Shown here: positions 47,318 to 57,289 of the stretch, piece after piece
Position numbering within the stretch: the stretch's first letter is position 1
How the letters are laid out: each line of letters begins with the position of its first letter
NCBI GenBank assembly: GCA_951230915.1
Contig: OX579642.1
Coordinates: 5,022,001 to 5,086,000, forward strand
Length of the DNA: 64,000 bases
Direction: 5' to 3'
Origin: Antitrichia curtipendula
Taxonomy: Eukaryota > Streptophyta > Bryopsida > Hypnales > Leucodontaceae
Made by a program: the position numbers and the translations under genes
The notes under the pieces: generated by a model
The model's database searches: none
The model's input: only the letters and a program-made list of their open reading frames with translations
Told to the model about the DNA's origin: nothing

Positions 47318-47995
47318 TCCGCGCCCTCCCACTCACGTTCAGGTCCGCGCCGTACCTGAAGGAGTCCGCGCCCTAACGCGCTGAAGTCCGCGCCCTGCCT
47401 GTCACAGTGAAGTCCCCGCCCTACTTGAAGGAGTCCGCGCCCTGACGCGCTGAAGTCTGCGCCCTGACTGAAGGAGTCCGCGCCCTGACTGAAGGAGTCC
47501 GCACCCTGACTGTCACAGTGAAGTCCCTGCCCTTCTTGAAGGAGTCCGCGCCCTGACGCGCTGAAGTCCGCGCCCTGACTGAAGGAGTCCGCGCCTTGAC
47601 TGTCACACAGAAGTCCCCGCCCTGCTTCGAGGAGTCCGCGCCCTGCTTGAAGGAGTCCGCGCCCTGCTTGAAGGAGTCCGCGCCCTGACGCTCACACTGA
47701 AGTCCCCGCCTTGATTCGATGAGTCCGCGCCCTGAAGCGCTGAAGTCCGCGCCCTGAATGAAGGAGTCCGCGCCCTGACGCTCACACTGATGTCCCCGCC
47801 CTGATTCGATGAGTCCGCGCCCTGAAGCGCTGAAGTCCGCGCCCTGAATGAAGGAGTCCGCGCCCTGACGCTCACACTGATGTCCCCGCCTTGCTTGAAG
47901 GAGTCCGCGCCCTCACGCGCCGAAGTCCGCGCCCTGACTGAAGAAGTCCCCGCCCTAACGTCCGTGCCCTGACTGAAGAAGTCCTCGCCCCTGGA
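47318..47995 (+). repeat. Right GC-rich array of the giant hAT
   Basis: Roughly thirty units of GAAGGAGTCCGCGCCCTGACT type, about 20-21 bp each, with GTCCCCGCCC interspersed. It is the longest of the arrays and lies just inside the right terminus. Minus-strand open frames with repeated VRARTPS peptides come from the repeat. Confidence 0.88.
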
Positions 47996-48087
47996 TCCAG
48001 CTGTCCAAGCTGACGTGTCATTGAAAAAAATTCCACAACTTTGAGAAATTGAGGCCGTCCAGTTGGTCCGGACCGTCCGTCCGTCCG

Positions 48088-48117
48088 GTCCGGTTTGCCC
48101 GTCCGTCCGGGACGTCC
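48088..48117 (+). repeat. 30-bp subterminal direct repeat, right copy
   Basis: Matches 30250-30279 with one difference in the same orientation, about 33 bp inside the right terminus. Confidence 0.7.
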
Positions 48118-48158
48118 AATGACCCTAACTCGCCCGTTATGACAACCCTGAGTATTGC

Positions 48159-48488
48159 CCATGACCATCAGACTGATCTCCATTTTCAACAAAGCCATTG
48201 AACAGTGAGAAAGGGGTGATGGGATAAATTGGTATATATGCTTATCCTACATGGATTTGTTGTGCTTTTAGAAATTCTCATCTACATGTTGGAACTATGT
48301 GAACCAAAACTGAGTGAACAACAGTAGACGCTGAAAACTGAACATGAATGTTCAATCTCTCAACAAATGAAGAGAACTGCTTCTTGCTATGCTGAGAGTT
48401 TGAAATTGTTGCATGACTCAATGAATCAAGAGGATTGTTTCCTGCCGCGCTGATGTGCAAATAATACAATTGAATCTATCCCAACTGC
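48159..48488. other. Non-coding flank
   Basis: Host-side sequence after the right target duplication; no gene seen. Confidence 0.5.
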
Positions 48489-48901
48489 TAAGGTAAGAGG
48501 CTCAAAAATGGCACATCTAAGGGCTGTTCCGCCTTTTTCGTGTATTTCAATGGAAGGAAATAATTTTAGCTCAATTTTCAGACAAAGAGAAATAGATGAG
48601 GAATCTAACCCAAGTGGTTTCATATTTTTCCAAGCGTTTTTGAATTACTTATGAATTTTCAAACGAGTTGGGTCATAGGTCCCTATATATGACCCTAGGT
48701 CTTTTATAAACGGTTCACTTGCAATTCTAAAGGAAGATGGGGAAAGCAAAGGAAATGATTGACTCTTGCAATTGATAATGCTTTTTTTCTTGATTATTCA
48801 ATAACTATACATGTCAATTTCAGAACCAACTCATGTCCATTTTACAGCCATTTATAAGGTCTGTTCTTAATGCTCGTTCCATTTTAGAGCCTCTTACCTT
48901 A
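48489..48901. mobile_element. MITE-like repeat, copy 2 (413 bp)
   Basis: The ends TAAGGTAAGAGGCTC and its near complement form an inverted repeat. It is homologous throughout to 34035-34438. The longest shared text includes TCAGAGGAA-like AATAGATGAGGAATCTAACCC and GGTTTCATATTTTT. No ORF of significance. Confidence 0.6.
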
Positions 48902-49027
48902 TAGTTGCCCAAATCTCCTTGCATTATTAAAGACTGGTTATAGTACTCAAGAACCTACGAAATTGGAAGATTCCAATTCACCTAATAACAACCTGCAATG
49001 TCAGAGAGTTATGAAGAAGTCTTGTAA

Positions 49028-49284
49028 ACACCGCTCTAGTCACTACAAGAGAAAGGGGTGTTTTAAGTAGTGTCCTAGACATCACGTCTTTTAAGTAACA
49101 TCTTTTAAGTAACGTCTTTTAAGTAACGTCTTTTAAGTAAGGTTTTAAGTAAAAATTTACTAAAAAGACTGTCTTTTTAGTAAATTTTTACTTAAAACCT
49201 TACTTAAAAGACGTTACTTAAAAGACGTGATGTCTAGGACACTACTTAAAACACCCCTTTCTCTTGTAGTGACTAGAGCGGTGT
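49028..49284. mobile_element. CACTA-type fold-back MITE in an extended palindrome
   Basis: The core 49041-49271 begins CACTACAAGAGAAAGGGG and ends with its complement (...CTCTTGTAGTG), the CACTA signature; most of it is a near-perfect inverted repeat built from TTTTAAGTAACGTC units. The palindrome goes on outside the core for 13 bp (ACACCGCTCTAGT at 49028-49040, ACTAGAGCGGTGT at 49272-49284), so no ordinary 3-bp duplication is visible. Confidence 0.8.
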
Positions 49285-49699
49285 CAGCTCTGCAGCCACA
49301 TAGGTTCGGCAATTATGAAAGAATTATAGTTTGAACGCCTACACATACTATCACTGCAGAGAACGCTAGCTAAGTTCAATTGTGTGCATACCTTAAGATT
49401 GAGAATGACATACTACAATCCAACTAGAAATGAGGTGGGTTTGCACATGCTTAATTAAAATCGCTCAACTAAGCACAATTTCCAAAGACATTTGAAAAAT
49501 GAGGATAGTCGCTTCCATCATAAATTGAGCTACTGTAGGAATTCTTTGCCCTAGATAATGTTGTTATAGCATGCAAATGTTGATAACAAATGGAAAAATG
49601 TAAAAGAGAAAATGGAAAAATATGGTATGAGAGGACAAAGACAAAGACAAACCAATTCTAATCAAATTATCATATTGTTGCACATTGGCTTTTATAGTA

Positions 49700-51405
49700 C
49701 AGTGGGGTCCAAAAATAAATCGAATTTTTGTTGCGGGAGCTTCTGGTTTCACTTAAAGCCTCCTGTTCTCAAAAATCTAGCTCCCTAAATTGGACACCTT
49801 TCTTCACCAAACAAATTGCAACATGTTAAGAAGTGAGTGGTTACTAATGTCCACCAATGAATCACAGAAAGTTGTCACAAATTAGAGAATATGGATAGAT
49901 TTAGTAAATTTTGTTGTCAAGAGCTTAGAAAAGGATCATTGACTTTTGAGCTCCTTGAGCCACTTGTGATGCTTCCATGGCAATTGTTCATTGCTCTTGA
50001 TAGTCTTTAAAGATGTAGACATAGACTAGAACACCAAACTGAACTACTACTGAGGCATTGTGACCATAGTTGCCTCTTGGAGTTGACGGTACGAAATTGT
50101 GAAGCTGCTGGAGCCGTGAAGTTGTTGGAGTTGTACTCAGGTTTGCATACTTCAATTTATGTGAGGATTGAGCATTATGAAGTATTGGATTCTTGATACT
50201 GAAGAGAAGAATCGGATTGTAGGGATGCATGAGGGTGGGATGAAATGTAAGGATATTGGAGAAGAATTGAATGTTCCATGTTCAACCATTTCCACTATTT
50301 TGACAAATTGGAAGGTCCGTGGAAGTGTAGAGTCCTTGAAAAGTCAATGTGATAGGCATCAAAAAATATATGAGCATGGGGTTCGTATATTGGTACGTTC
50401 AGTTCTAGATGATAGAAAACAATCACTTTCAGAAATATCAGACTACTTGAATGTATGTCGTAATACAACACGGACGTACTTGTGTGAAATGGACTTTAGG
50501 AGTTGCATAGCACCAAAGAAGCCCTACCTTAGTAATAAGCACAAAGCAGATAGGCTTGCATTCGCCCGAGCTCATGCAAGCTAGGATTTTGAGGATTGGT
50601 GTAAAGTAATTTGGTTAGATGAGTCGTCATTTGAACTAGGTAAGAATTCAAGGCAAATTAGAGTATGGCGGAAGTCACACAAAAAAAATGCACGGGATTG
50701 CATTGCTCCATCTTTCAAATCAGGGCATACTTTAGTGATGGTTTGGGGGGCATTTAGTGGCTTCGATACATGCCCACTAGTTCCTATACCTTCAAATATG
50801 AGAACAACAAGCGATTTTGTGAATCTTGTTTATGAAGGAACATTCAGTGGATTCTATTTTATGCATGATGACCGCGAGCAAATGATACTTATGGAAGACG
50901 GTGCTCCAGTCCACCCCAGCTTACTTCCATTACAATGGAGACAAGCTCATGGGGTGAAGAAGCTAAATTGGCCTGCAAACTCTCCAGACTTGAACCCCAT
51001 AGAGAATGTATGGAAGATTGTCAAAGATTTGTTACGCCATCATGGTAGACCTAGAAATAAGGAAGAAATGGTGCAAAACATTCAATCTGTGTGGGATACA
51101 ATACCTTTAGAGCAACTCCATACCTTCATTAGAAGTATGCCTGATAGAATGCAAGCTGTTATTTTAGCACAAGGTGGTAACACTAGATGGTAGCTACTTT
51201 GTTATGATATTTTAAACTATTGTATTGTACTGTAATTTTGTAATGTCAAATTAGTTTATTGTAAAGTACATTCTACCACCTTTCCAACGCACTTTACGGC
51301 TTCTAAATTGATGAATTTTTGAGCACACAGGAGCTCTTCAAAGTTGCAGCATTTCTTTTGATTCACCCTCCCAGCAAAAATTCGATTTATTTTTGGACCC
51401 CACTG
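49700..51405 (+). mobile_element. Tc1-like DD34E transposon, nearly intact (1.7 kb)
   Basis: The element starts CAGTGGGGTCCAAAAATAAA and ends with the exact complement; the inverted repeat runs perfectly through CGAATTTTTG (about 31 bp). TA flanks it on both sides (49698-49699 and 51406-51407). It carries one transposase gene on the + strand. Identical termini and one nonsense codon suggest a young copy. Tc1-like DD34E elements are typical of animals and fungi; the plant members of this superfamily that I know are DD39D. Confidence 0.9.
50168..51193 (+). pseudogene. Tc1-like transposase with a single in-frame TAG
   Basis: The frame of 342 codons is open apart from TAG 50582-50584 (codon 139). 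Residues 1-110 form the paired helix-turn-helix DNA-binding part (IVGMHEGGMKCKDIGEEL; SEISDYLNVCRNTTRTYL). The catalytic core has WLDESSF (first Asp), LMEDGAPVH (second Asp) and WPANSPDLNPIENVW (Glu), with 34 residues between the second Asp and the Glu, hence DD34E. All three catalytic residues are present. The family cuts and pastes at TA. The end AQGGNTRW is followed by TAG. A related decayed copy lies at 40319-41078. Confidence 0.88.
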
Positions 51406-51407
51406 TA

Positions 51408-51713
51408 CTTGACCAAACTTCTCCTCAGCTAGAATAATTTCAAAGGGTAAATGACCACCTTAATTGAATGGATGCACGGGGGTCTGTTATCAGGGCTCGA
51501 GAGGTGAAGCAGTTGCCGGGAAAGTAAACACCCCACCCACCCTCGGCACTAAGGGCTCCCCAGAATGGGGGGAGCGCCTCAACTGCCCGCCACCTCCCTG
51601 CTTGGGCAGGGCCAACCTCCGACGGCCCTCCCCATACCCGCCCTGATGCACGGCCTTCCAGCTAGGGTCTCAACTTCGGCGGTGCCGCAGTAGGGGTGGC
51701 AGGCTCCTCCAGG
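51408..51713. other. GC-rich non-coding island
   Basis: From about 51470 to 51705 the base composition is much more GC-rich than its surroundings, with CGGGAAAGTAAACACCCC and GGGGGGAGCGCCTCAACTG. A 60-codon frame exists but shows no recognisable motif. I cannot say what it is; a captured gene fragment is possible. The last eight bases (51706-51713, CCTCCAGG) are the target duplication of the next element. Confidence 0.4.
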
Positions 51714-51884
51714 CAAGGTTGTCTTATCGGACGGGTTTTGGTGACGTATTGGACGTGTCACGTCGCATGTCGTATATGACAAGTGTCAAGTATGGGCGAC
51801 AAATACGTTGCAAAAAAATTTAGGGTTTTGAAATTTTTTACCCCATGGTAAATGAATTTGTCCTATGTGTCGCAGTGACATGGA

Positions 51885-52150
51885 AAGACAGAACCACGTC
51901 ACCTTGGACGATTGCGGGTTGGGGCGTGTGCAGGTCGAAAAAGGGCGACCGCGGGTGAAGGGGCAACCGCAGGTAGGTGAAGGAACGACTTCAGGTAAAT
52001 GAAGACTGCGGGTGAAGGCGCGGATAGGTGAAAGGAGGCGACTTTGGGTGCACAGGGACCGCGGGTAGGTGAAGGGGCAACTGTAGGAAGTAATTAAAGA
52101 GGCGACCGTAGGAAGTAAAAAATGAAGAGGCGTCCAAGGATAGGTGAAGG
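51885..52150 (+). repeat. Left GC-rich subterminal array
   Basis: Units like GGCGACCGCGGGTGAAGGGG and GCAACCGCAGGTAGGTGAAGG recur about nine times with drift. The right array at 61345-61560 holds the reverse-complement sense (CCCGCAGTCGCCCCTT). Confidence 0.8.
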
Positions 52151-52179
52151 GCCAACTATAGGAAGTAATTAAGCAAAGA

Positions 52180-55100
52180 ATCTAATCTTTTTCAAATCCA
52201 ATCTCTTTCAATCCAATCTTTTTTAAATCCAATTTCTTAAAAAAAGGCAAAAATTCTAAAAATTAGGTATGAACATGATTAAGATGAATCTTTGCAAATT
52301 GCAAAAAATATTAAGGAAAAAAATTAGTTATATCTCTGTTTTTTATTATTTTATTTTAAATATTAATGTGACAAATAATAAATGATTCTTTGAAAATTGC
52401 AAAATACAAAGGTGATGTCCTTATTTAAATTTTTAATTTAAATTAAAAAAATTTAAATCAACATGACAAATAAATTGTAATTAGAAAGAGTCTTGGAGAA
52501 TTGCAAAAATTATAAGGCAAAGTTTTTTTTTAATTCTCCACCTATTATTTTTAAATCTTTAAATCAATATGACAAATAATATTTAAGTACAATGAGTCAT
52601 TGAGTATTGCAAAAAATAAATGACAAAGTTATAATTTAAATCTCAACCCATTAGTTTTTATTTATAAAGTCAAATTGACAAATAATTTATGATTAGAAGG
52701 AGTTTAGGAAAATTGAAAGAAAGAAATAGCGAAGTTTTTCTTTAAATATTCATGTTTTATTTTTTATTTTTAAATCAATGTTTCAAATTATACATTAAAA
52801 GGATGATTCTTTGTGAATTGCAAAATATAATTGGCCCCATTCTTACTTCAATCTCCCGCATGCATATTTTATTTTTAAATTAAAGTGACAAATAATACGT
52901 GAATAGGATTATTCACGTAGAATTACAAAAAATAAATAGAAAAATTCTTACTTAATCTCTATATTTTATATTTTATTTTTAAAATCAATACGACAAACTA
53001 TTCAAAATTAACTTGACTCTTTAAGAATTGCAAAAATGATATGGAAAAGTTCTTAATTAATTTGCCACCATTTATTTTTATTTTTAATTCTACATGATCA
53101 ATAATACATGAATAGGATGAAGAGGATGATTTTAAGATTTCAAAAAATAAATACAAGAGATCTTATTTAAGACTTCCACCCATTATTTTTTACTTGTAAA
53201 ATCAAACTAACAAGTAATTCATTATTAGAAGTGGAGAACTATCAAAAAATAAAATAAAAAGCTCTTATTTTAATCATTATCTTTTATTTTTAATATTAGA
53301 GCAATGTGACAAATAATACATGAGTAGGATGATTCTTTGAAAATTACAAAATGTAAATAGATATGTTCTTACTTCAATCTCCACCCTTATTTTTTTATTT
53401 TCAAAATCAACATGACGAGTAATTCATGATTAGAAGGAGTCTTTGAAAATTGCAAAAGTTAAAAAGAAAAGTTCTTATTTAAATCATCATTATTTTCTTT
53501 GTGTTTTTAAATCAAAGTGACAAGCAATTCATGCTTTCAAGAAGCTTTGAAGAATTGCAAAAATTAAGTAGAGTACTTCTTACATAAATGTGCACCTTTT
53601 GTTTTTCATTTTTATAATCAAAGTGACAAATCGTAATTAAGAAGAGTCTTAGAGAATTGCAAAAAATAAATAGGGAAGTTCTTACTTAAATCTCCACTCT
53701 TTCTTTTTTATTTATATTATCAATACAACAAATGATTTATGATTATGAAGGTTCTTAGAGAATATTCAAAAATTAAAAAAGGAGAGTTTCTTATATAAAT
53801 CACCACCATTTAATTTTTAACTCTTAAAAAATATAACAATTTATTCGTGAATCATGATTAGAAGGATCTTTTGAAAAGTACAAATTTTAAAAGAAGAAGG
53901 CCATACTTAAGTCTCCACCTTCTATTTTTTATTCTTAGATTAACTTCACAAACGATTCACTAGTACAATGATTCTTTGAAAATTACAAATCTAAAAATAA
54001 TGGATAAGTTCTTACTTAAATCTCCACGTTAAATTTTAAAATCAACATGATAAATGATTTATAATTAGGACAACTCATTCATAATTGCCAAAAGTAAATA
54101 GGAAAGTTTGTACTTAAATCTCTATCCAATATTTTTAGATATTAAGTGACAATATGAAAAATAATACTTAAGTTAAGTAGGACACTACAAGAGAAAGGGG
54201 TGTTTTAAGTATAGTCCTAGAGATAAGATTTTAAGTAATGACCTTTATAGGAGACTTTTAGTAAGAATTTATTCGAAATACGTGTCTTTTTAGTGAAATT
54301 TTACTAAAAAGACACGTGTTTTGAATAAATTCTTACTAAAAGTCCCCTATAAAAGCCATTACTTAAAATCTTATCTCTAGGACTATACTTAAAACACCTC
54401 TTTCTCTTGTAGTGGGATGAATTAGAGAATGGAGGAAAAAAATTCTTAATTAAATCTTGATCTTTTATTTTTTTTATTTAGATCAATATGAAAAATAATT
54501 CAAGGTTAGAAGGACTCTTTGAAAATTGCAAACTAAAATAAAATAAAAAAATTCTTACTTAAATCTCACCTTTCATTTTTATTTGTATAATCAAAATGGC
54601 AAAAAATTCATAATTATGAGGAGTCTTGGAGAATTATAACAAACAAATAGGGATTTTACTATTTTAAATTTTTATCCTAAGTTATTTTTAATTATTAAAT
54701 CAACATGACAAATAATACTTCAATAGGATGATTCTTTGAGAATTTTTAAAAGTAGATGGAAAAGTTCTTACTTATTTCCACCCTTTATTTTTATCAATTA
54801 TAAAATCAAAGTAAAAAATAATTCTTAACTAAATGAAGTCCTAAAGAATTGCAAAAAATAAATAGGGAAATTCATACCTAAACGTCTATCCTTTGTGATT
54901 TATTATTAAAATCATTATGTCAAACAATATATAGGTAGCAAAATTCTTTGAGAATTACAAAAATAAATAGTTATGTTCTTATTTCGATCTCTACCCATTA
55001 TTTTTTATTTTTAGATCTATAATTTCCATCTTTTATTTTTAATTTTCAAAATCAACAAGGACAAATAAATTATGAAAGGACTGCAAAATTTAAAAGGAGA

Positions 55101-55276
55101 AGTTCTTATCTAAATCACCACCTTTATTTTGAATTTATTTAAAGTGACAAATCATTCATGATTAGAAAGAATCTTAGAGAGATGCAAAGAACAAATTAGA
55201 AAAATTCTAATTAAATACCTAACATGAATTGCTAGATTCTTTGAAAATTGCAAAAAACAAACGGGTGGCTTTTTAT
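52180..55276. repeat. Left AT-rich arm, degenerate tandem repeat of about 85-110 bp
   Basis: Phrases such as GAATTGCAAAAAATAAATAG, TTCTTACTTAAATCTCCACC and ATGACAAATAATTCATGATT recur more than twenty times in a fixed order. The right arm (57290-60480) holds the same order on the opposite strand (GGTGGAGATTTAAGTAAGAA, AATTATTTGTCACTTTGATT). A CACTA MITE interrupts it at 54183-54414. No coding frame. Confidence 0.8.
54183..54414. mobile_element. CACTA-type MITE (232 bp)
   Basis: It starts CACTACAAGAGAAAGGGGTG and ends CTCTTGTAGTG, and is almost a full inverted repeat. GGA flanks it on both sides (54180-54182 and 54415-54417), the 3-bp duplication of CACTA elements. It is the same family as the palindrome at 49041-49271. 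Confidence 0.88.
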
Positions 55277-55280
55277 TTAA

Positions 55281-56192
55281 CCCCTAAAGCCCCGAGGCCT
55301 TTTCTCCATCAAAACACACTCAAAACTGCCACTTCTATTGCAAAGAGCAAAAAACTATAAAATTTTTTTTTTTTGCATATTTAACCGTAGGATCTTATAC
55401 TAGACTAGTATGAGAATGTGTTCAAGAAATTTCAGAAACTTTGACCAAACAGATTGCAAGATATTTGCATTCAAAGTGAAGAAAACAAGTTTTTTTGCAC
55501 CTTGCTTGACTAGATTTTTGGGCTTTGAACCTATTTAACTTAAATTTTTTGTGTTGTTGATTTTGATTTTCTAAGTTTATATGTTGAATACTTCAGTTGA
55601 GAATCTAGGAAAAAAAATTCAAGAAAAAAACACTAAATTTTCACTCATTAAAAAATTGTTAAGTAGAAGTAGGTTCAAGATTGAAGGAATAACTAAATCG
55701 TTAATAGCTCTAAAACAAAATTGAAATACCATAATCCCAACGGTGAGATTGTTCTAGCAAGCAAATTCAACCTTGTCTAACAATTTTTTTCTGAAAATTG
55801 TAAAAATTGCATTCAAAAATGAATCCTAAAAGTTATTTTTTCAAGAAGATGTTTAGATTGCCCAAAAAACTAAGATTGTCCATAACTTTTTCATTATTAG
55901 TCCAAATAATGAATCAAAGCTTCAAATGTACACAAAAAGACATAGATTTTGGAAAAAATATTTAAAAAATTTATTTTGACTTTTTGTGATTTTTTTGTGT
56001 TGCCCACCGAACTCTATTTTTGACATAACTTTTTCTCCCGGGCACCATTTGAAATAAAAATTATATATCCACAAAGCTCTCGCAGAACCGCACAACCTCA
56101 AAAAATCCCAAAAAAATTCTCTACAAATTGAGGTTGCAGGAACCTATCTAGACCCAAATTGTCCCCCGAGGGGACAAACGGGGCTTTAGGGG
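55281..56192 (+). mobile_element. TTAA-flanked piggyBac-like non-autonomous element (912 bp)
   Basis: The ends are a perfect 14-bp inverted repeat (CCCCTAAAGCCCCG and its complement), with TTAA on each side (55277-55280 and 56193-56196). Just inside the ends GTCCCCCGAGGGGAC forms a further small palindrome. Interior text matches the copies at 28423 and 24801. No transposase. Confidence 0.8.
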
Positions 56193-56369
56193 TTAAATCT
56201 TTATCCATTATGTTTGAAATTATTGGCCTTTTTATTTGTTTTGGTTTGCCCCTTTTGCGGTCGCTGCACATATAGTCGCCCCACCTCCTAATCTGCATGC
56301 ATCCATGAAGAAAGAAAAAATATCTCTTGAAGGGTATTTACCTTTTACTTTACCTTTGGTCACCACATA

Positions 56370-57190
56370 TGCATATGCCCCTTGAGGGAAATAAATTCCT
56401 TCAAAGACATTGTAGTTTTCAACTTTATGCAATCGACCTACCACCCGCAATTATCCCTTCTTTATGAATCCTTTGATAGAAGTAATGTCTTTACAAAGAC
56501 ATTGCAATTTTTACCTATACGGGGTCTTCCTATCACCTTCGGTCGCCCTTCCACCCGTAGTCGCCCCATCCGCATGTGCCCCTTGAGAGAAAAAATGTCT
56601 TTCCAAGGACAATGTGCATTTCTTCTATGTGCGGTCGCCCCTCTACCCCCGGTCGCCCCATCCACATGCGCCCCTTGAGAGGAAAAATGTCTTTCCAAGG
56701 ACAATGTGCATTTCTCCTATGTGCAGTCGCCCCACTATGTGCAGTTGCCCCTACACCCACGGTCGCCCCATCCGCATGCGCCCCTTGAGTGAAAAAATGT
56801 CTTTCCAAAGACAATGTGTGTTTCTCCTATGCGCGGTCGCCCCACCTCCTGCGGTTATCCCTACACCCGCGGTCGCCCCATCCGCATGTGCCCTTTGAGA
56901 GGAAAAATGTTCTACCAAGGACAACGTGTATTTTTCCTATGTGCGGTTGCCCCACCACCCGCGGTCGCCCCATCTGCATGCGTACTTTGAGAAGAAAAAT
57001 GTCCTTCGAAGGACATTGTAGTTTTCTGCTATGTGCGGTCACTCCACCACCCGCGGTTGCCCCATCCGCATGCGCCCTTTGAGAGAAAAAATGTCCTTTC
57101 TAGGAAATTGTGATTTTCTCCTATGCGCGGTTGCCCCACCACTTGCTATTCCCCCATCTACGTGCGCCCTTTGAGGAAAAAAAATGTCTT
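56370..57190. repeat. Central tandem array, unit about 90-115 bp
   Basis: About nine units contain GTCGCCCCATCCGCATGCGC, CTTTGAGAG and AAAAATGTCTTTCCAAGGAC, then a CACTATGTGCGGTCGCCCC link. Open frames on both strands through it share the repeated peptide and are not genes. It sits near the middle of the 10-kb element. Confidence 0.85.
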
Positions 57191-57239
57191 TAAAAGAGAT
57201 TATCTTTTTGTATTATTAATGTTTGTGCTCTTGAGCTCC

Positions 57240-57270
57240 CCCCCCCCCACACACACACACACACACACAA
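57240..57270. repeat. C run and CA microsatellite
   Basis: A run of C followed by about twelve CA units. Confidence 0.9.
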
Positions 57271-57289
57271 GTCCCTTGAAGGGGCTGTA

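Larger units (their letters stand above)
30227..48150 (+). mobile_element. Giant hAT-type DNA transposon (17.9 kb) with cargo genes
   Basis: The left end reads CATGGTTGTCATACTG and the reverse complement of the right end reads CAGGGTTGTCATAACGG, a terminal inverted repeat of the hAT type (CAKGG...). The flanks are GGTATTGC (30219-30226) and AGTATTGC (48151-48158), an 8-bp duplication with one mismatch, as hAT elements make. Inside are three + strand genes: kinase-like (30865-32445), RING/coiled-coil (34803-37100) and the hAT transposase (43375-46899). GC-rich arrays lie near both ends in opposite orientation and upstream of each gene. Nested MITEs and a Tc1 remnant show it has been resident a while. 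hAT elements are usually a few kb, so this size and cargo are exceptional. Confidence 0.75.

Noticed and set aside
47318..47995. CRISPR-like regular array
   Set aside because: Units are contiguous and lack unique spacers of constant length; the context is a eukaryotic transposon.
47421..48198. Minus-strand open frames with repeated VRARTPS peptides
   Set aside because: They are a by-product of the 20-21-bp GC-rich array, which leaves frames open on both strands.
56382..57082. Overlapping open frames on both strands with repeated HMRPLERKNV-type peptides
   Set aside because: They are translations of a 90-115-bp tandem repeat.
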